A DNA stretch of 64,000 nucleotides from Zygaena filipendulae (Eukaryota > Arthropoda > Insecta > Lepidoptera > Zygaenidae), in the NCBI GenBank assembly GCA_907165275.2, contig OU015658.1:2802501-2866500 (forward strand), written 5' to 3'. The notes under the pieces are model-generated. The model was not told the DNA's origin and did not search any database. It saw only the letters and a list, made by a program, of their open reading frames with translations. Positions 20,001-31,100 of the stretch are shown piece after piece (position 1 is the stretch's first letter; the number at the start of each line of letters is the position of its first letter). The position numbers were made by a program, and so were the translations under genes.

Positions 20001-20068
20001 CGACTTCCAAAAACACAAAACTAAAAAACTAAAAATAAAAAGCTAAAAATAACAAATAAATAAATATA

Positions 20069-20099
<31 letters not shown>

Positions 20100-20205
20100 C
20101 AAAATACCGATTTAATCCAAAAGACAAAAACACACGTAATAATATTATTGGTTTTTGCTACCACTGATCGTCGTTTGATAAATAACAAAATAAATCGGTA
20201 TTTTG

Positions 20206-20248
<43 letters not shown>

Positions 20249-20322
20249 TATATTTATTTATTTGTTATTTTTAGCTTTTTATTTTTAGTTTTTTAGTTTT
20301 GTGTTTTTGGAAGTCGGTTTTT
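19996..20322. repeat. Long near-perfect palindrome
   Basis: The left arm (19996-20114) starts AAAACCGACTTCCAAAAACAC. The right arm (20191-20322) ends GTGTTTTTGGAAGTCGGTTTT. The arms match through AAATAACAAATAAATAAATATA and CAAAATACCGATTTA and differ mainly in the number of TTTA units, longer on the right. The loop is 76 bp. It shares its outer end with the repeat just upstream and so looks like an inverted duplication of that repeat's terminus. Confidence 0.8.
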
Positions 20323-20374
20323 ACTTACTAGCAAGACACAGATAATGCAATTTTAATTGATAACACGTACAATT

Positions 20375-20574
20375 CTGGACCCTTATTCACTATGACCATA
20401 ACACGGCGCGTTAGAAGTTTTACTCCAAAAAAATACATTTACAACATTTCTTATGGCATTCAGAATAATAATTTCTAATATTTTGGTATCTAGAACGTTT
20501 GGGATCGCGTTTTAGGGACGCGCGTTATGGGCAAGGAATGTTGTTGGTCATGTCATAGGGAATAAGGACCCAGG
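20375..20574. mobile_element. Palindromic MITE, family M1 copy 2
   Basis: CTGGACCCTTATTCACTATGAC at the left, GGAATAAGGACCCAGG at the right. Opposite orientation to the copy at 3025-3252. Interior GTTATGGGCAAGGAATGTTG matches that copy in reverse. Confidence 0.75.
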
Positions 20575-20810
20575 CTATATTATTGTTCTTGTTTCGACAT
20601 AACTATAGGTACATTTATCAGATAAAAAATAATAACTGGTTGCACTGACGAAGATTAGTTGTAAAAAAGAAAGAAAAAAAATTTAGGAATAGCAATCAGG
20701 TAGAACATAATATAAGGGTCATCGACTCAGTGTGAAAACCACACGGCAGAAGTGAAACCTTCTTTATATCTTTAGATAAGTATAAATTTCTTATAAACTA
20801 CTAGCTGTTC

Positions 20811-21002
20811 CCCGCGGTTTCACCCGCGTTAATTTCGTAGATCCTGCCAGATTTCCTGGCCAAAAAGTGCCCTATGTCCTTTTCTGTAGGTATACCCCTG
20901 ACAACGTGTATGCTAAATTTCATGATGATCGATTAAGCCGCTAAGGCGCAAGCGTAACAGACAGACAGACAGACAGAGAGACAGATATAGTTAAAATATT
21001 AG
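20811..21002 (+). repeat. CCGCGG-headed repeat, full-length plus copy
   Basis: CTAGCTGTTCCCCGCGG to AGTTAAAATATTAG, with a CAGACAGACAGACAGACAG run in the tail. It abuts the next repeat without a gap. Confidence 0.8.
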
Positions 21003-21205
21003 TTTATAGTGGTTACACCTGATGGTAAGTGATTACCGCCGCCCATCGACATCAGAAACACCAGAAGGCATGCAGGTGCGTTGCCGACCTGGAATGGGGA
21101 TGGGAACTGGCTTTCAAGTGAGGCTGCCGGAACACACCGTTGGGTGCTTGGCGACAGATTTACAACTTGAAAGTGGTAGCTAGCCAACCGGGCACTAGAA
21201 AGAAA
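21003..21205 (+). repeat. ACCTGATGGTAAG repeat, copy 1
   Basis: ACACCTGATGGTAAGTGATT, CGCCGCCCAT, GGCATGCAGGTGCGTTGCCG and GGAACACACCGTTGGGTGC match 24835-25030 almost base for base. A common lepidopteran dispersed repeat. The frames on either strand are not genes. Confidence 0.8.
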
Positions 21206-21309
21206 CTTTAAAAATCATAATATTCGTATAGCGTAATTTATGAATGGCCCCTAATAGGTAATAAGTTAATAACCAATATTAAATTATACGTAAAACATTG
21301 TTATTTCAT

Positions 21310-21560
21310 AGACGAAATTATGGTGGACACGTTCGTATTTCGAACACCCCGCACCATAGCCACCCGCGCCCCGCGCCCCGCGCCGAGCGGCCGTCACGCG
21401 CCAGCACGATCCGGCCCATTGTATGTTAATGGCGGCTCTGTGATACGCATGCGCTAGCGCATCTAGCCGGTATCGATGCGCCTAGGCATTCACCAAACGT
21501 AGCCCGTTTATCTATTCTGGGAACTGTCGAGACTCAAGATTACCTCCATGCGTGCGGTGG
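21310..21560. promoter_or_regulatory. CpG-rich island, candidate regulatory region
   Basis: The most CpG-rich stretch in the window: CCCGCGCCCCGCGCCCCGCG, GCGGCCGTCACGCG and GCATGCGCTAGCGCATC (a near palindrome). A 46-codon frame from ATG at 21320, Arg/Pro-rich, fits the base composition and is not convincing as protein. An unmethylated promoter or enhancer is plausible; no TATA box or initiator is evident. Confidence 0.3.
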
Positions 21561-22609
21561 AAGCGAACGATCAGGAACGCTCCGTCAGCTATTTCATATC
21601 ATTGAGCCATCAAATCCATAAGATAGAATGGTGAAGTAAAACGGTTTTATTTTAGCATAAGAGATGTATAATCATTTTTATTTATAATATTTAGGTACAA
21701 ACTGTGCACCGCGATTTCAACCGCTTTAGTTTCGGAATTCCCACAAGAACTCAGGTCATTACAGTTCAGTTTAAAAAGTTTTTTTTCTTTTTTTTAATAC
21801 TATTTAAACAACTATTTTAATACTATCTAAACTTGAAAAAAAATAAAGGCATTTTTTAGGTAACACAATAATAATAAGTACGCAGTTTATCCCTATTGTA
21901 TAGGAAGGTATTTTAATATGTTCACACACTGCCCATGCAAGCAAGCAAGCGTGAGAAAAGCCAAGTGGCATCCAAAGTGCAATTCCGGGTAGGTACCATA
22001 CGAAGGTAACCGCAAATCTAGGTACAATGCTATTAGGTATACTGCCCACAACCGCATTTTGAACCTTAACCGGTAACAGGCTTCAAAGTCTAAACAATTT
22101 AGTTGCCACTTTTATGCCTAACTGTAAATCTAAGAGTGACTTCTTTATTTTTTTAAACAGGAAACATGGATAGTGTTTTGTTTAAGCCAGAGTTATCTGA
22201 GAAAAAAGTAGTACAATAGTTAAATTGTAAAATTAGTAAATTTAAATGTTGGTAATGTTGGTAGCAATCGTTGTGAATAATTTAATGGTCAGTAGCTATA
22301 TCTACTACAGGTTTTATTCCTCCAGAGGGCACTGTGTATACCTACTATCTCGGCGACTCTGTAATGTCACGACAAACTTATGTAAGTTTAGTGACATGAA
22401 AATCATAATTTCTGTACCTTTTTCTTGAATAAATAAATAAATAAATAAAATAAATCTTTAGCATTTGATAAAGCGAGATATTTAAGTTGTCTGAGAGCTG
22501 TAAAATAGAAGTGAATTTTCTTTGGATTTTTTTAAAAACATAGTACCTAAATTTACAGTACATACAATAAAAATGTAATGTGGTGTCGATGGATAAAAAT
22601 ATGTAAGTA
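21561..22609. other. No recognisable feature
   Basis: AT-rich. A short (AAAT)n run at 22429-22455 may be another LINE tail. No gene. Confidence 0.45.
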
Positions 22610-22881
22610 TCTGTATCTACAGATAAATATTTGAGTGTCTATTTGTAATTCCAAATTAACAGCTTTTCACTAAATGCTTGAAAGTAGGTAGGTATTAGGT
22701 TCCTAGGTCACGATGAGTAAGGAAAGAAAAAAATCTTGTTGTCTGTCTGTCTATCTGTTCGTTCCGGCTAATCACGAAAACGGCAGGACCGATTTTAAAA
22801 TAACTGATGTTTTATGTGGCTACTATTATTTTAGAAAAAAATAGTTCCTGCGGGAATTCCGAAACTCACGCGGGCGAAGTT
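22610..22881 (-). repeat. CCGCGG-headed repeat, type B, full-length minus copy
   Basis: Type B differs from type A. After the CCGCAGGAACT block it has ATAACATCAGCTATCTGCCAG, AAATCGGTCCAG and ATTAGCCGGAACAAACAGACAG, then TTTAGTGAAAAGC, GTTAATTTGGAATTACAAAC and a final TATGTATAGATGT. This copy is in reverse and includes TGTAATTCCAAATTAACAGC and TTCCGGCTAATCACG. Confidence 0.7.
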
Positions 22882-22969
22882 CGTACTTATGCGACATTTG
22901 CGACTTATGCGACGTTCGTGCTTTCTGGATAAAAGTAGGTACTCATCTAATGTGCTATTGCAAAACAGA

Positions 22970-23049
22970 TAAGGTGGAGAATGCCTTAGGCATTAAGTCC
23001 GCCTTTTGTACATAAATGTGCAATAAAGTTCTTTAAATAAATAAATAAG
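22970..23049 (+). repeat. LINE 3' end
   Basis: GGTGGAGAATGCCTTAGGCATTAAGTCC, then GTGCAATAAAGTTCTTTAAATAAATAAATAA. Same 3' end type as at 40590-40652. Coding part absent. Confidence 0.65.
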
Positions 23050-24573
23050 ACAGTAACGTCAACACACTTCTAAGTACCACGCACACGGAGCTAGGCATCA
23101 GCTAGTGCGAATAAAATACCTTACTTGGTAAATCTAGAGAAGTGTTAGTTAGAGAACAAGATAGTAAATATATAAATTTTGTATCAATTTACAAGTAAAA
23201 AATGAGTACCTAAGTAAACTAAACATCAACATCTTTTTGTACAAAACTGAACAAAAGATGATCGTCTAGGACTCTCTGTTATGCAGCGGAATTCGGTCGG
23301 TTGCGTGACGCTGTAATAATAAATTAATTCATAATAATAGCCACAGAACAGAAAATAACAGAAGGGACATCGACTCAGTTTAGTACATATGAAAACAGAT
23401 GGAAACCAGTGTCGCCGGGTGATTTTCGCACACAAAACTATTCATCACCCACCAAAATATTCCTCAACGTAAAGATAGGTATTAAACTCTTTATAGTTAT
23501 GTTACTACTTAGTCACTGTTTTTAAAATTCACAGTTTTGGGAATATTGTGCTAAATATACTTGGGATGAAAGAAGTTTCGGCATGTTAGAGCATTTGCTC
23601 TAACTGCCTTTGCAACGGTAACGCGTCTGCTCCGCTTGCATGTCCTCTCTAGTTTATTTATTTGCTCTGTAATCTATAATACCCAATGTTAGTTGATTCA
23701 ATTTAACTGTGCATTTTACTTCCACTAAATGACAAAGCATACGATGCTGCCTATTACCAACTCCACAAATTAGAAAAGCAAATAAATTATACTGAACGCA
23801 TTCGTTTGTTCAATGCAAAGAGAGAATTATCAATAAGTATCTTATTGTCATACAAATAAGAACGAGAACAGTCTATTCGGATGGACACAACCCACTCAGG
23901 ATCGCTGGTAGGTAGGTATTGATTAGAATAATTGCAATGGCCAACTCCCATGGTGTGGTTATTAAAAAAACATTAGGCATGTGTCATATTAATTAACTTA
24001 TAAGAGATAATATTATACCAAGTCCCAAGATTGTACATTAAATAGAGTACACCGATCGTAGTTTATAATTGAACACAATATTGTGTTAGTGAAAAAAAGA
24101 ATGGATTTCCGAAATCAAATTTAGCCGATTCATAGTTGTTGTTTAGTCTATGGTGTTATTGACCTGTTGGTCAAATCTGAGTGCTATAGGTACACTGCTG
24201 TAGACTACTGGAATACCAACATGTAACATTGTTATTATGAATGTACGTACAATGTGATCTCATCAGCGGAAATTGTAAGAATTTGAAAAGAGTTTGGAAT
24301 ATTTTGCAAAAAAAAATTAACGTTAAAAATTAGCTATTGTTAGCGGAATAAAACTTAGGTACCTATTTGGTTTCAAGGGAAATGGATGCTTGGATTGTCT
24401 TTTATTTTTATAGCTTTAACTTCGTGGTTTCTCTGGCATGAATGTTAGCATTTCTTTAAAAACTCTTGGATGTAAGTATACTTTGATATATTGTAAAGTA
24501 AGTATATTTCATTAAGGAATTTTTGAAGTTCGGAAGGTTTTTTTTTTATTTTTTTTTTTATGTCATAGGGGGC
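23050..24573. other. No recognisable gene
   Basis: AT-rich. Poly-T/A tracts at 24540-24560. No repeat family recognised apart from short microsatellite pieces. Confidence 0.45.
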
Positions 24574-24810
24574 CATCGACCACACAGCCCATAGACGCCT
24601 AATGTTTGATTTTGCGTATTGAATGCATTCTGGCAACTAGCTGAGGTAAGAGAAGCGGGGTTGCAACGCCGTGATTGGTTAATTCAAGGCCACACGCGCT
24701 AGTTACACGCCGTGATTGGCTAATTCACATTTATATCGGAACTATAAGTCAGATGTGTTGACAGGAGCCATTCGCCTGTTATTAGGCGTCTATGGGCTGT
24801 GTGGTCGATG
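24574..24810. repeat. Perfect 30-bp inverted repeat enclosing CCAAT-type direct repeats
   Basis: 24574-24603 (CATCGACCACACAGCCCATA..) and 24781-24810 are exact inverse complements. Between them CGCCGTGATTGG(T/C)TAATTCA occurs twice (about 24669 and 24709), each with a reversed CCAAT motif. It adjoins copy 2 of the ACCTGATGGTAAG repeat. Either a small foldback element or a remnant of a larger one. Confidence 0.6.
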
Positions 24811-24819
24811 TAGGGGGCA

Positions 24820-25050
24820 AACGGGCAAGTGGTACACCTGATGGTAAGTGATTACCGCCGCCCATGGACATCTGCAACACCAGAAGGCATGCAGGTGCGT
24901 TGCCGACCTGGAATGGGGATGGCAACTGGCTTTCAAGTGGGGCTGCCGGAACACACCGTTAGGTGCTTGGCGACAGATTTGCAACTTGAAGGTTGTAGCT
25001 AGCCAGACGGGCACTAGAGAGCGCCCTACCACCATGCTATGGTTTCCCCA
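24820..25050 (+). repeat. ACCTGATGGTAAG repeat, copy 2
   Basis: Extends slightly further left than copy 1 (GGGCAAACGGGCAAGTGG) and right (GCGCCCTACCACCATGC). Frames of 87 and 104 codons cross it on opposite strands and are by-products of the repeat. Confidence 0.8.
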
Positions 25051-25258
25051 ACAGGCAGATCGAAAGACAAGGGAAGTACCAGAGATAAAAAAACAATTAT
25101 TCATGTTTTAATAGCATTGAAATAACACTCTGCCCTAAATAAAAAGCCATTATCTCGATATTACAGATAGACAGACACACAATATATAGCGCACGATATT
25201 TCACAAACTTTTCATCATAATTGGATGAAAAAAAAAACACAAATAGTATATTTCTTCA

Positions 25259-25360
25259 CTAGCTGTTCCTCACGGTTTCACCCGCGATTCAATTTCATGA
25301 TGATCGGTTGGGCCGGTAAGTCGGAAAAATAGCAAACAAATAAACTTACATTCGTAAGGA
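25259..25360 (+). repeat. CCGCGG-headed repeat with internal deletion
   Basis: The head CTAGCTGTTCCTCACGGTTTC jumps directly to TTCATGATGATCGGTTGGG. About 90 bp of the middle are missing. Confidence 0.7.
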
Positions 25361-25468
25361 TTGATGACTGAGTGAAGGTTTGTCATTCAATGTCAGGGCA
25401 TTAGGCCATATTTTAATTTTACTACATGACAACTATAATATGTGTGATGCATATAAATGATTTATTAT

Positions 25469-25666
25469 TATTAAATGCGAATGTGAGTCTTATTTGCTTT
25501 TTGTTTGTTTGTTTGTTACGTTTTCACGTCTCAACTAGGTACCTACTTAACTGATCATTGCGAAATTTCGCAAACACGTTGTCAGGGGTGCAGAGAAGGA
25601 TTTAAGCTACTTTTTATCCCGGAATTCCAGCGGGCACTACAAAATTAACACGGGTGAACAGCTAGT
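25469..25666 (-). repeat. CCGCGG-headed repeat, minus copy
   Basis: ATTAAATGCGAATGTGAGTC to GGGTGAACAGCTAGTCC. Forms an inverted pair with the copy about 100 bp to the left. Confidence 0.75.
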
Positions 25667-26324
25667 CCATCATATTTAAAAAAAATTGTATTGCACTAAA
25701 TGTACGAAAAGCAGTTTCGATTGTACTAGGTACTTCTTATAAAAAGTGTGTCAAACAAATTGGTTGCATCACTCCACTAATTAGGTAGGTACTAGATTTA
25801 AAACCCGTAACCCGTTTTTTCTTTATTTTTAATTAGAACTGACTTACTGTCTCTCTGCCTCATGTCACCGCGCGACGCCATCGTTGACGTGCTTCGTAAG
25901 ATCTGTCTAATTAGGTGTATGTACAAAATTATGAAGAAAAACAAAATTTTAAATCGCAAAACAAACTTTAAGTAAATATTTCGGTTTTAACAACTCATTC
26001 ACAATACCCAGGTACATAAACAGGCGGCCGAGGCGATTGACCTCAGCTCTTATTCTGATGATAAGTGACGGTGTATTCCATATTGCCTGTCTAGGCGTGA
26101 CAGTGTACAGTTTTGACAGCAATTGAATCTTATTGCGATGGGAATAAGGTTCAAAGACAGACCAAAGTGCTTACAAATTGCTGTTGCTGACTGTACGAAT
26201 GATACGAACAAATTTTACACGTTCCATCGCGATCGAGAATTATTCGAAAACAAGTAGGTATGTACCTATATAAGTCCATTCACCGCAAAAATAGTAAACA
26301 TCCATCATTGAGATTTTTCTTTTT
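25667..26324. other. No recognisable feature
   Basis: Mixed composition. CACCGCGCGACGCCATCG near 25867 is CpG-richer. No gene. Confidence 0.45.
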
Positions 26325-26446
26325 TTTTTTTTTATGTCTATAGTGTACAAAATGTTAGTCCGTAATTGGCAGTAAGTAATATACAAAAGTACTGTTAATT
26401 AGTTTTTAAGTGCTGTGGATTAAAGTAAATAAATAAATAAATATTA
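26325..26446 (+). repeat. LINE 3' end with (AAAT)n tail
   Basis: TTTAAGTGCTGTGGATTAAAG, then TAAATAAATAAATAAAT. The same 3' end lies in reverse at 59538-59640 (TCCACAGCACTTAATAC). Coding part absent. Confidence 0.6.
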
Positions 26447-26508
26447 AATACCTAAGTTCTATTTACGAGATTTTTGATAAGGAACAATGATTGTAGATAC
26501 AAAGTAAT

Positions 26509-26740
26509 TGTAGTGTTTGTATCTATTAAGTAGAGATAATACATTGTCTCATGTACCTCAGAGAGGGTATTAAGAAATATCGTGTGGCTACATAAAGATT
26601 GTCAACGCCACCCGACGACAGTCTATTGTTGAGCGCGAAGCGAGCCGGACATGTGCAGTGTGCTTCGATCTGGGAGTAGTAGTGAGTCAGCAATAAACCC
26701 ATACGTAGTGAGGTTTCCTGTAGTGATGGTGAACACTACA
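26509..26740 (+). repeat. 5' LTR
   Basis: 232 bp, TGTAGTG..CACTACA. It contains CAGCAATAAACCC, a polyadenylation signal (about 26691-26703), and a CpG-containing block GAGCGCGAAGCGAGCCGG. Transcription would start within it; no clear TATA box. Confidence 0.85.
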
Positions 26741-26742
26741 TC

Positions 26743-26755
26743 TGGCGACGAGGAC
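26743..26755 (+). promoter_or_regulatory. Primer-binding site
   Basis: TGGCGACGAGGAC begins 2 bp after the LTR end. TGG pairs with the CCA end of a tRNA. I have not matched the remaining bases to a particular tRNA. Confidence 0.65.
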
Positions 26756-26922
26756 AAAATGTATACCTAATCATGGTTTTGGTTTGAAGGTAACAATACC
26801 TTCGTATATTATTTGGAAAACATTTATGTAAGTACCTACGTTTAAAATGGATACCTATCTAAGCAGAATAATATTAATCTGTTTCATTGAATTGATGCAA
26901 GACTCCGTGTTATTAATGATAA

Positions 26923-27160
26923 TAATAAGTGTTTATTTACTTAAAGCAGTTACAATTGAACTGATCATTAAATTGATAGATATTATAAGTGTTTATTTAC
27001 ATAAAGCAGCTACAACTGAACTGATCATTAAATTGATAGATTTGATAAGTGTTTATTTACATGAAGCAGCTACAACTGAACTGATCATTAAATTGATAAC
27101 ATATGTGTTTATTTACCAGAAGCAGTTACAATTGAACTCATCATTAAATTGATGACATAT
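26923..27160 (+). repeat. Tandem array 1, 60-bp unit, 4 copies
   Basis: Unit: ATAAGTGTTTATTTACATAAAGCAGCTACAAC.., CTGATCATTAAATTGATAG. The core TTAAATTG falls at 26968, 27028, 27088 and 27144, i.e. 60, 60 and 56 bp apart. Because 60 is a multiple of three, a 101-codon frame crosses it with a 20-residue repeat. I see no other sign that it is translated. Confidence 0.85.
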
Positions 27161-27212
27161 TATAAGTGTAAATTGATATTAATTAGATGAAAATAGTTCT
27201 TTATAAGTTTAT

Positions 27213-27762
27213 AACACAATAGCAGATAATATTTATCTGAATCATTAAATTGATTTTTCCGAATTGAAAAAGGTGTTATATAAAAAACACAATAGCAGAT
27301 AATATTTATCTGAATCATTAAATTGATTTTTCCGAATTGAAAAAGGTGTTAAACAAAAACACAATAGCAGATAATATTTATCTGAATCATTAAATTGATT
27401 TTCCGAATTGAAAAAGGTGTTAAATAAAACAATAGCAGATAATATTTATCTGAATCATTAAATTGATTTTTCCGAATTGAAAAAGGTGTTAAACAAAAAC
27501 ACAATAGCAGATAATATTTATCTGAAACATTAAATTGATTTTCCGAATTGAAAAAGGTGTTAAATAAAACAATAGCAGATAATATTTATCTGAATCATTA
27601 AATTGATTTTTCCGATTTGCAAAAGGCGTTTAATAAAAACACAACAGCAGATAATATTTATCTGAATCATTAAATTGATTTTTCAGAGTTGTAAAAGCTA
27701 TTAAATCAAAATACAACAGCAGATATTGTATATATCTGAATCATTAAATTGATTTTTCCAGG
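27213..27762 (+). repeat. Tandem array 2, 72/68-bp unit, 8 copies
   Basis: Each unit carries the near-perfect palindrome CAGATAATATTTATCTG, then TCATTAAATTGATTTTTCC and GAAAAAGGTGTT. CAGAT begins at 27223, 27296, 27368, 27436, 27508, 27576, 27648 and 27720. Spacings are 73, 72, 68, 72, 68, 72, 72, so the middle of the array is a 140-bp dimer. The last two units are more diverged. Confidence 0.9.
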
Positions 27763-27779
27763 TCACCCAAAAAAGAAGC

Positions 27780-28118
27780 TTCGGAATTTCGTTAAATTGA
27801 AGGTATTTCCGTAAAGTTCATTAAATTGAAGGTATTTCCGTGAAGTTCATTAAATTGAAGGTATTTCCGTGAAATTCATTAAATTGAAAGTATTTTCATG
27901 AAGTTCATTAAATTGAAAGTATTTCCGTGAAGTTCATTAAATTGAAAGTATTTCCGTGAAGTTCATTAAATTGAAAGTATTTCCGTGAAGTTCATTAAAT
28001 TGTATTTCCGTGAAGTTCATTAAATTGAAATTATTTCCGTGAAGTTCATTAAATTGAAAGTATATCCATGAAGTTCATTGAATTGAAGGTATTGCTATGT
28101 TGTTCATTAACTTGAATT
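27780..28118 (+). repeat. Tandem array 3, 29-bp unit, 12 copies
   Basis: Unit: GTTCATTAAATTGAAAGTATTTCCGTGAA. The core starts at 27792, 27821, 27850, 27879, 27908, 27937, 27966, 27995, 28020, 28049, 28078 and 28107. All steps are exactly 29 bp except one of 25, where GAAA is missing. End units are the most diverged, as expected from unequal exchange. Confidence 0.9.
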
Positions 28119-31100
28119 TAAGGTTTCTTGAAACCTCAGACTTAAAAAAAAAAAAAAAAGAGGTATGAAAGTGCTTGTATGTGTCAAAACTCAAAAGTAT
28201 TGAGATCTATAAAATAAAAGGTTTCTTATCATTGAGTGTATCTCCAGATCGACCATCAATCATAGCAAGTCAACTGCTGCCACAGGGTAGATCATAAATG
28301 CACATGTACAAGGGTATTCCAGCAAAGTAGTTTTCGGATTATTTATCAAGTTTTGAAGTACAATTAGTACAACGACCTTTGTGTCAATCCCAACCACCAA
28401 GTTGTTTCTGTAAAATACCATCATCTATTCAATTAAAACCCACCAAATACTATGTATAAGTATGTGTGTGTGTGACTTTGAAATCAATAACCGCGGTCTC
28501 TCCAATGGGAATCACGACGATCAAATGACCCTCTGATGATGAATGACCTTGATGAAATGATCATCTGAGGCAATGTTTCGCTATTACCCGAGAGGTCACA
28601 ACTCACAAACGAGTGACAGTTATTTGGTAGCTATACCCGTTTCGCATTTCCTTGCGTGTGTCATTCGTCTGTCCATTCAGTCGTTTACTAAATCGATTAA
28701 CACAAAGTAAATCTCTATTAAAAGAGCAGGTTTGAGTGGTGAGTGGCATCCTTTAGTCGACTTGGCGCGAGAGGGAGTTGCTCATCACTAAATTGCTCTT
28801 GTAACGTCATAGCAGGTAGAAGAGGGGTAGCACGCTTGGTCTTCATTCAAATCGCGACGCAGGTTGCGTATGCCGGATATAATTACGACTGCGATTTTGG
28901 TAAAATAATGGTTACTGATTCGTTCTTTTGAATTAATAATAGTATTAATGGAGGCAGATATTACACTAGCGGGCGGCAATTGAGGTCGTCAATAGTTCCT
29001 AAATTAGGGGCTTTGTTTTGAACTGTTGGCAGATACTTATCTCTTTCTGTCCGTATTAGCTTTCACATCCACTGTCGTAAACTGAAAATATGCTTAAAAA
29101 TCCTGACGTATAAGTCAAAGCGAAACAATTAGAACGCCGTACATCACCCTTACTAATATCATTGTTATAAATATTGTTTCTGGTTTACTTGATGATTTAC
29201 AAAACCACAGTTGTTACTACAGGTAGTTGTAACCGCAAAGCTGAGACCACGTGGGTTTGAGTTTTGTAATTTTAATCTAAATAAAAAAAAAAAAATTACG
29301 ATCTACTCACATACCCAGCCGTCGTTGGTCGGGTTTTGTATGAGCGTGAATTCTAGACATTCATATAGATACAGAATTGAATCACTTTACTGATTACCGA
29401 ATAGGTCCTGAAAACGGTTGATCATCCGTGTGTGGTATTTCCGTGTGGGTAGTTGTGACTTTTATTACCGCCTAACATAAAAATAGTTCGGTTCTTGATG
29501 TGTGAAATTAGCTTTACAAGAGTAAGACTAGTGGTCGATACTCGACATTCAATTCAATTCTCAATGTCAGTTAATGTGGCTAGGATGGCGTGTCAGCGAG
29601 AAGTATTAAGTAGGAATAATAGTAGAGGAAAAAAGAAAAAGTAAAAGTGATAACTATGGGGACATCTGTCCGGACTAGCATAGTTAATAGTAGATAACAA
29701 CCACAGAGACGATCAAATCAGTTCAAGATACTCAGGCCTCGTTGAGAATAATCGGACCTTTCTGAAGTTTGAAGTTTGAGTGGCTGAATTGTACCAGCAT
29801 ACTAGTGATGCCAGTATGGGCAAGTGGTAGTATCGGTTTTCTTTCTCGAGATTTCTCTTCTGTGATTTAGTGCTCGAGGACGGGCGCGTGCCAGCCGATG
29901 GCCGTGTAGTCGTGAAGGTAGTTTCCCGCCGACTAATAGCGGTAGTAGTACTTATAGTACGTCCGTTCTCCCGCTCCACTTCACTGCCAGACTATCGTCT
30001 TTATTATAAATTGACAGGCATGTAATTGTAGGCATAAGCAACGCGGCATTTTACTATTTACTGTGCCTTCGGTGCAGAACAGTTTACGGTGTCGCGTCGA
30101 TCTATGGTGATCTATGGAGAACTAGATGTTTTAGCGTCTAGTTGTTGCGTGTGCTGTGTCATTTGGCTAGTTGGGGGTTGTTTCGAGAGGTTTGGATTGA
30201 ACCTGCACCTGGGTCGCGGGTCCTGGGCGCTGCTCCGTGTTTCCTGCGGATGTTTGGTATGCTGTATAAATTTATCACTATGTTGGTGCAATTGCTTGTC
30301 ATAGCTTCTACTCCGTGCTGGTTGTGTCGCCCAGCTAATAGTATTGATTTTCATCACTCCGTTACAACATCCCCGTTATGTGGTCACCATCCGTTGTATT
30401 GTATCATCACCCAGTTTGCTATCTATCTGGCCTGCCCTATTATTGGTCTAAATCAGAATTCTTGATAATAGTTCTTGCGTCCAAAGAAAAATTCATCCAA
30501 AGAAGTTACTACGTTGCACATTTTGACAATTCATGTTTCACATAGATCCTGACAACGGTAATGTTCTAGTCAATGACGTGTAGACTACAGCTGTAGTTGA
30601 TATGCAGGCGCTGTTATTACAGGCTAATTAAAACGTCAGTGAGTTCGACTTCTATTCATCACCTACCAATTGTTGGTTCCCAATTTTATAATCGTGAATT
30701 AGTTTAACATGCGTAGTAGAGTTTAACGCAAGCCCGATGTATCTACTTGCCTAAATGAAGGGCTATCTCCTCTACTTATAAGTTATAACACTAACTGACC
30801 CGACAGACGTCCTGACTATATTTGATTTTTACAAAAACTTTCTATTTAGTAAAATACTAATCGTAATAGTAATTACGATCTGTAAAATCGATCCCGCCGT
30901 TTTTAAATGGTCTGCTTAATAAATAACATCCTTTATGTTGGTTTAGTGTAGGTTTAAAAAAAAAAAATATTTATAGGTACCTAATTATTACCGAAAAATA
31001 GTCACCATTAATACAATTTGCTACAAGAATAAAAATATTATAGATACTATTCTAATCAAACATTTTGTCATACGATTGAGAACAGTCAACGTTCTATTGG

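Noticed and set aside
24790..25111. Overlapping 104- and 87-codon frames on opposite strands
   Set aside because: Both lie in a dispersed repeat that also occurs at 21003-21205, where the frames are shorter or absent.
26847..27152. 101-codon frame with a 20-residue repeat
   Set aside because: Follows automatically from a 60-bp tandem unit. Strongly hydrophobic, and the adjoining arrays have periods that break any frame.
27780..28118. CRISPR-like array (regular 29-bp repeats)
   Set aside because: The units are contiguous with no unique spacers, and the DNA is eukaryotic. It is a minisatellite.
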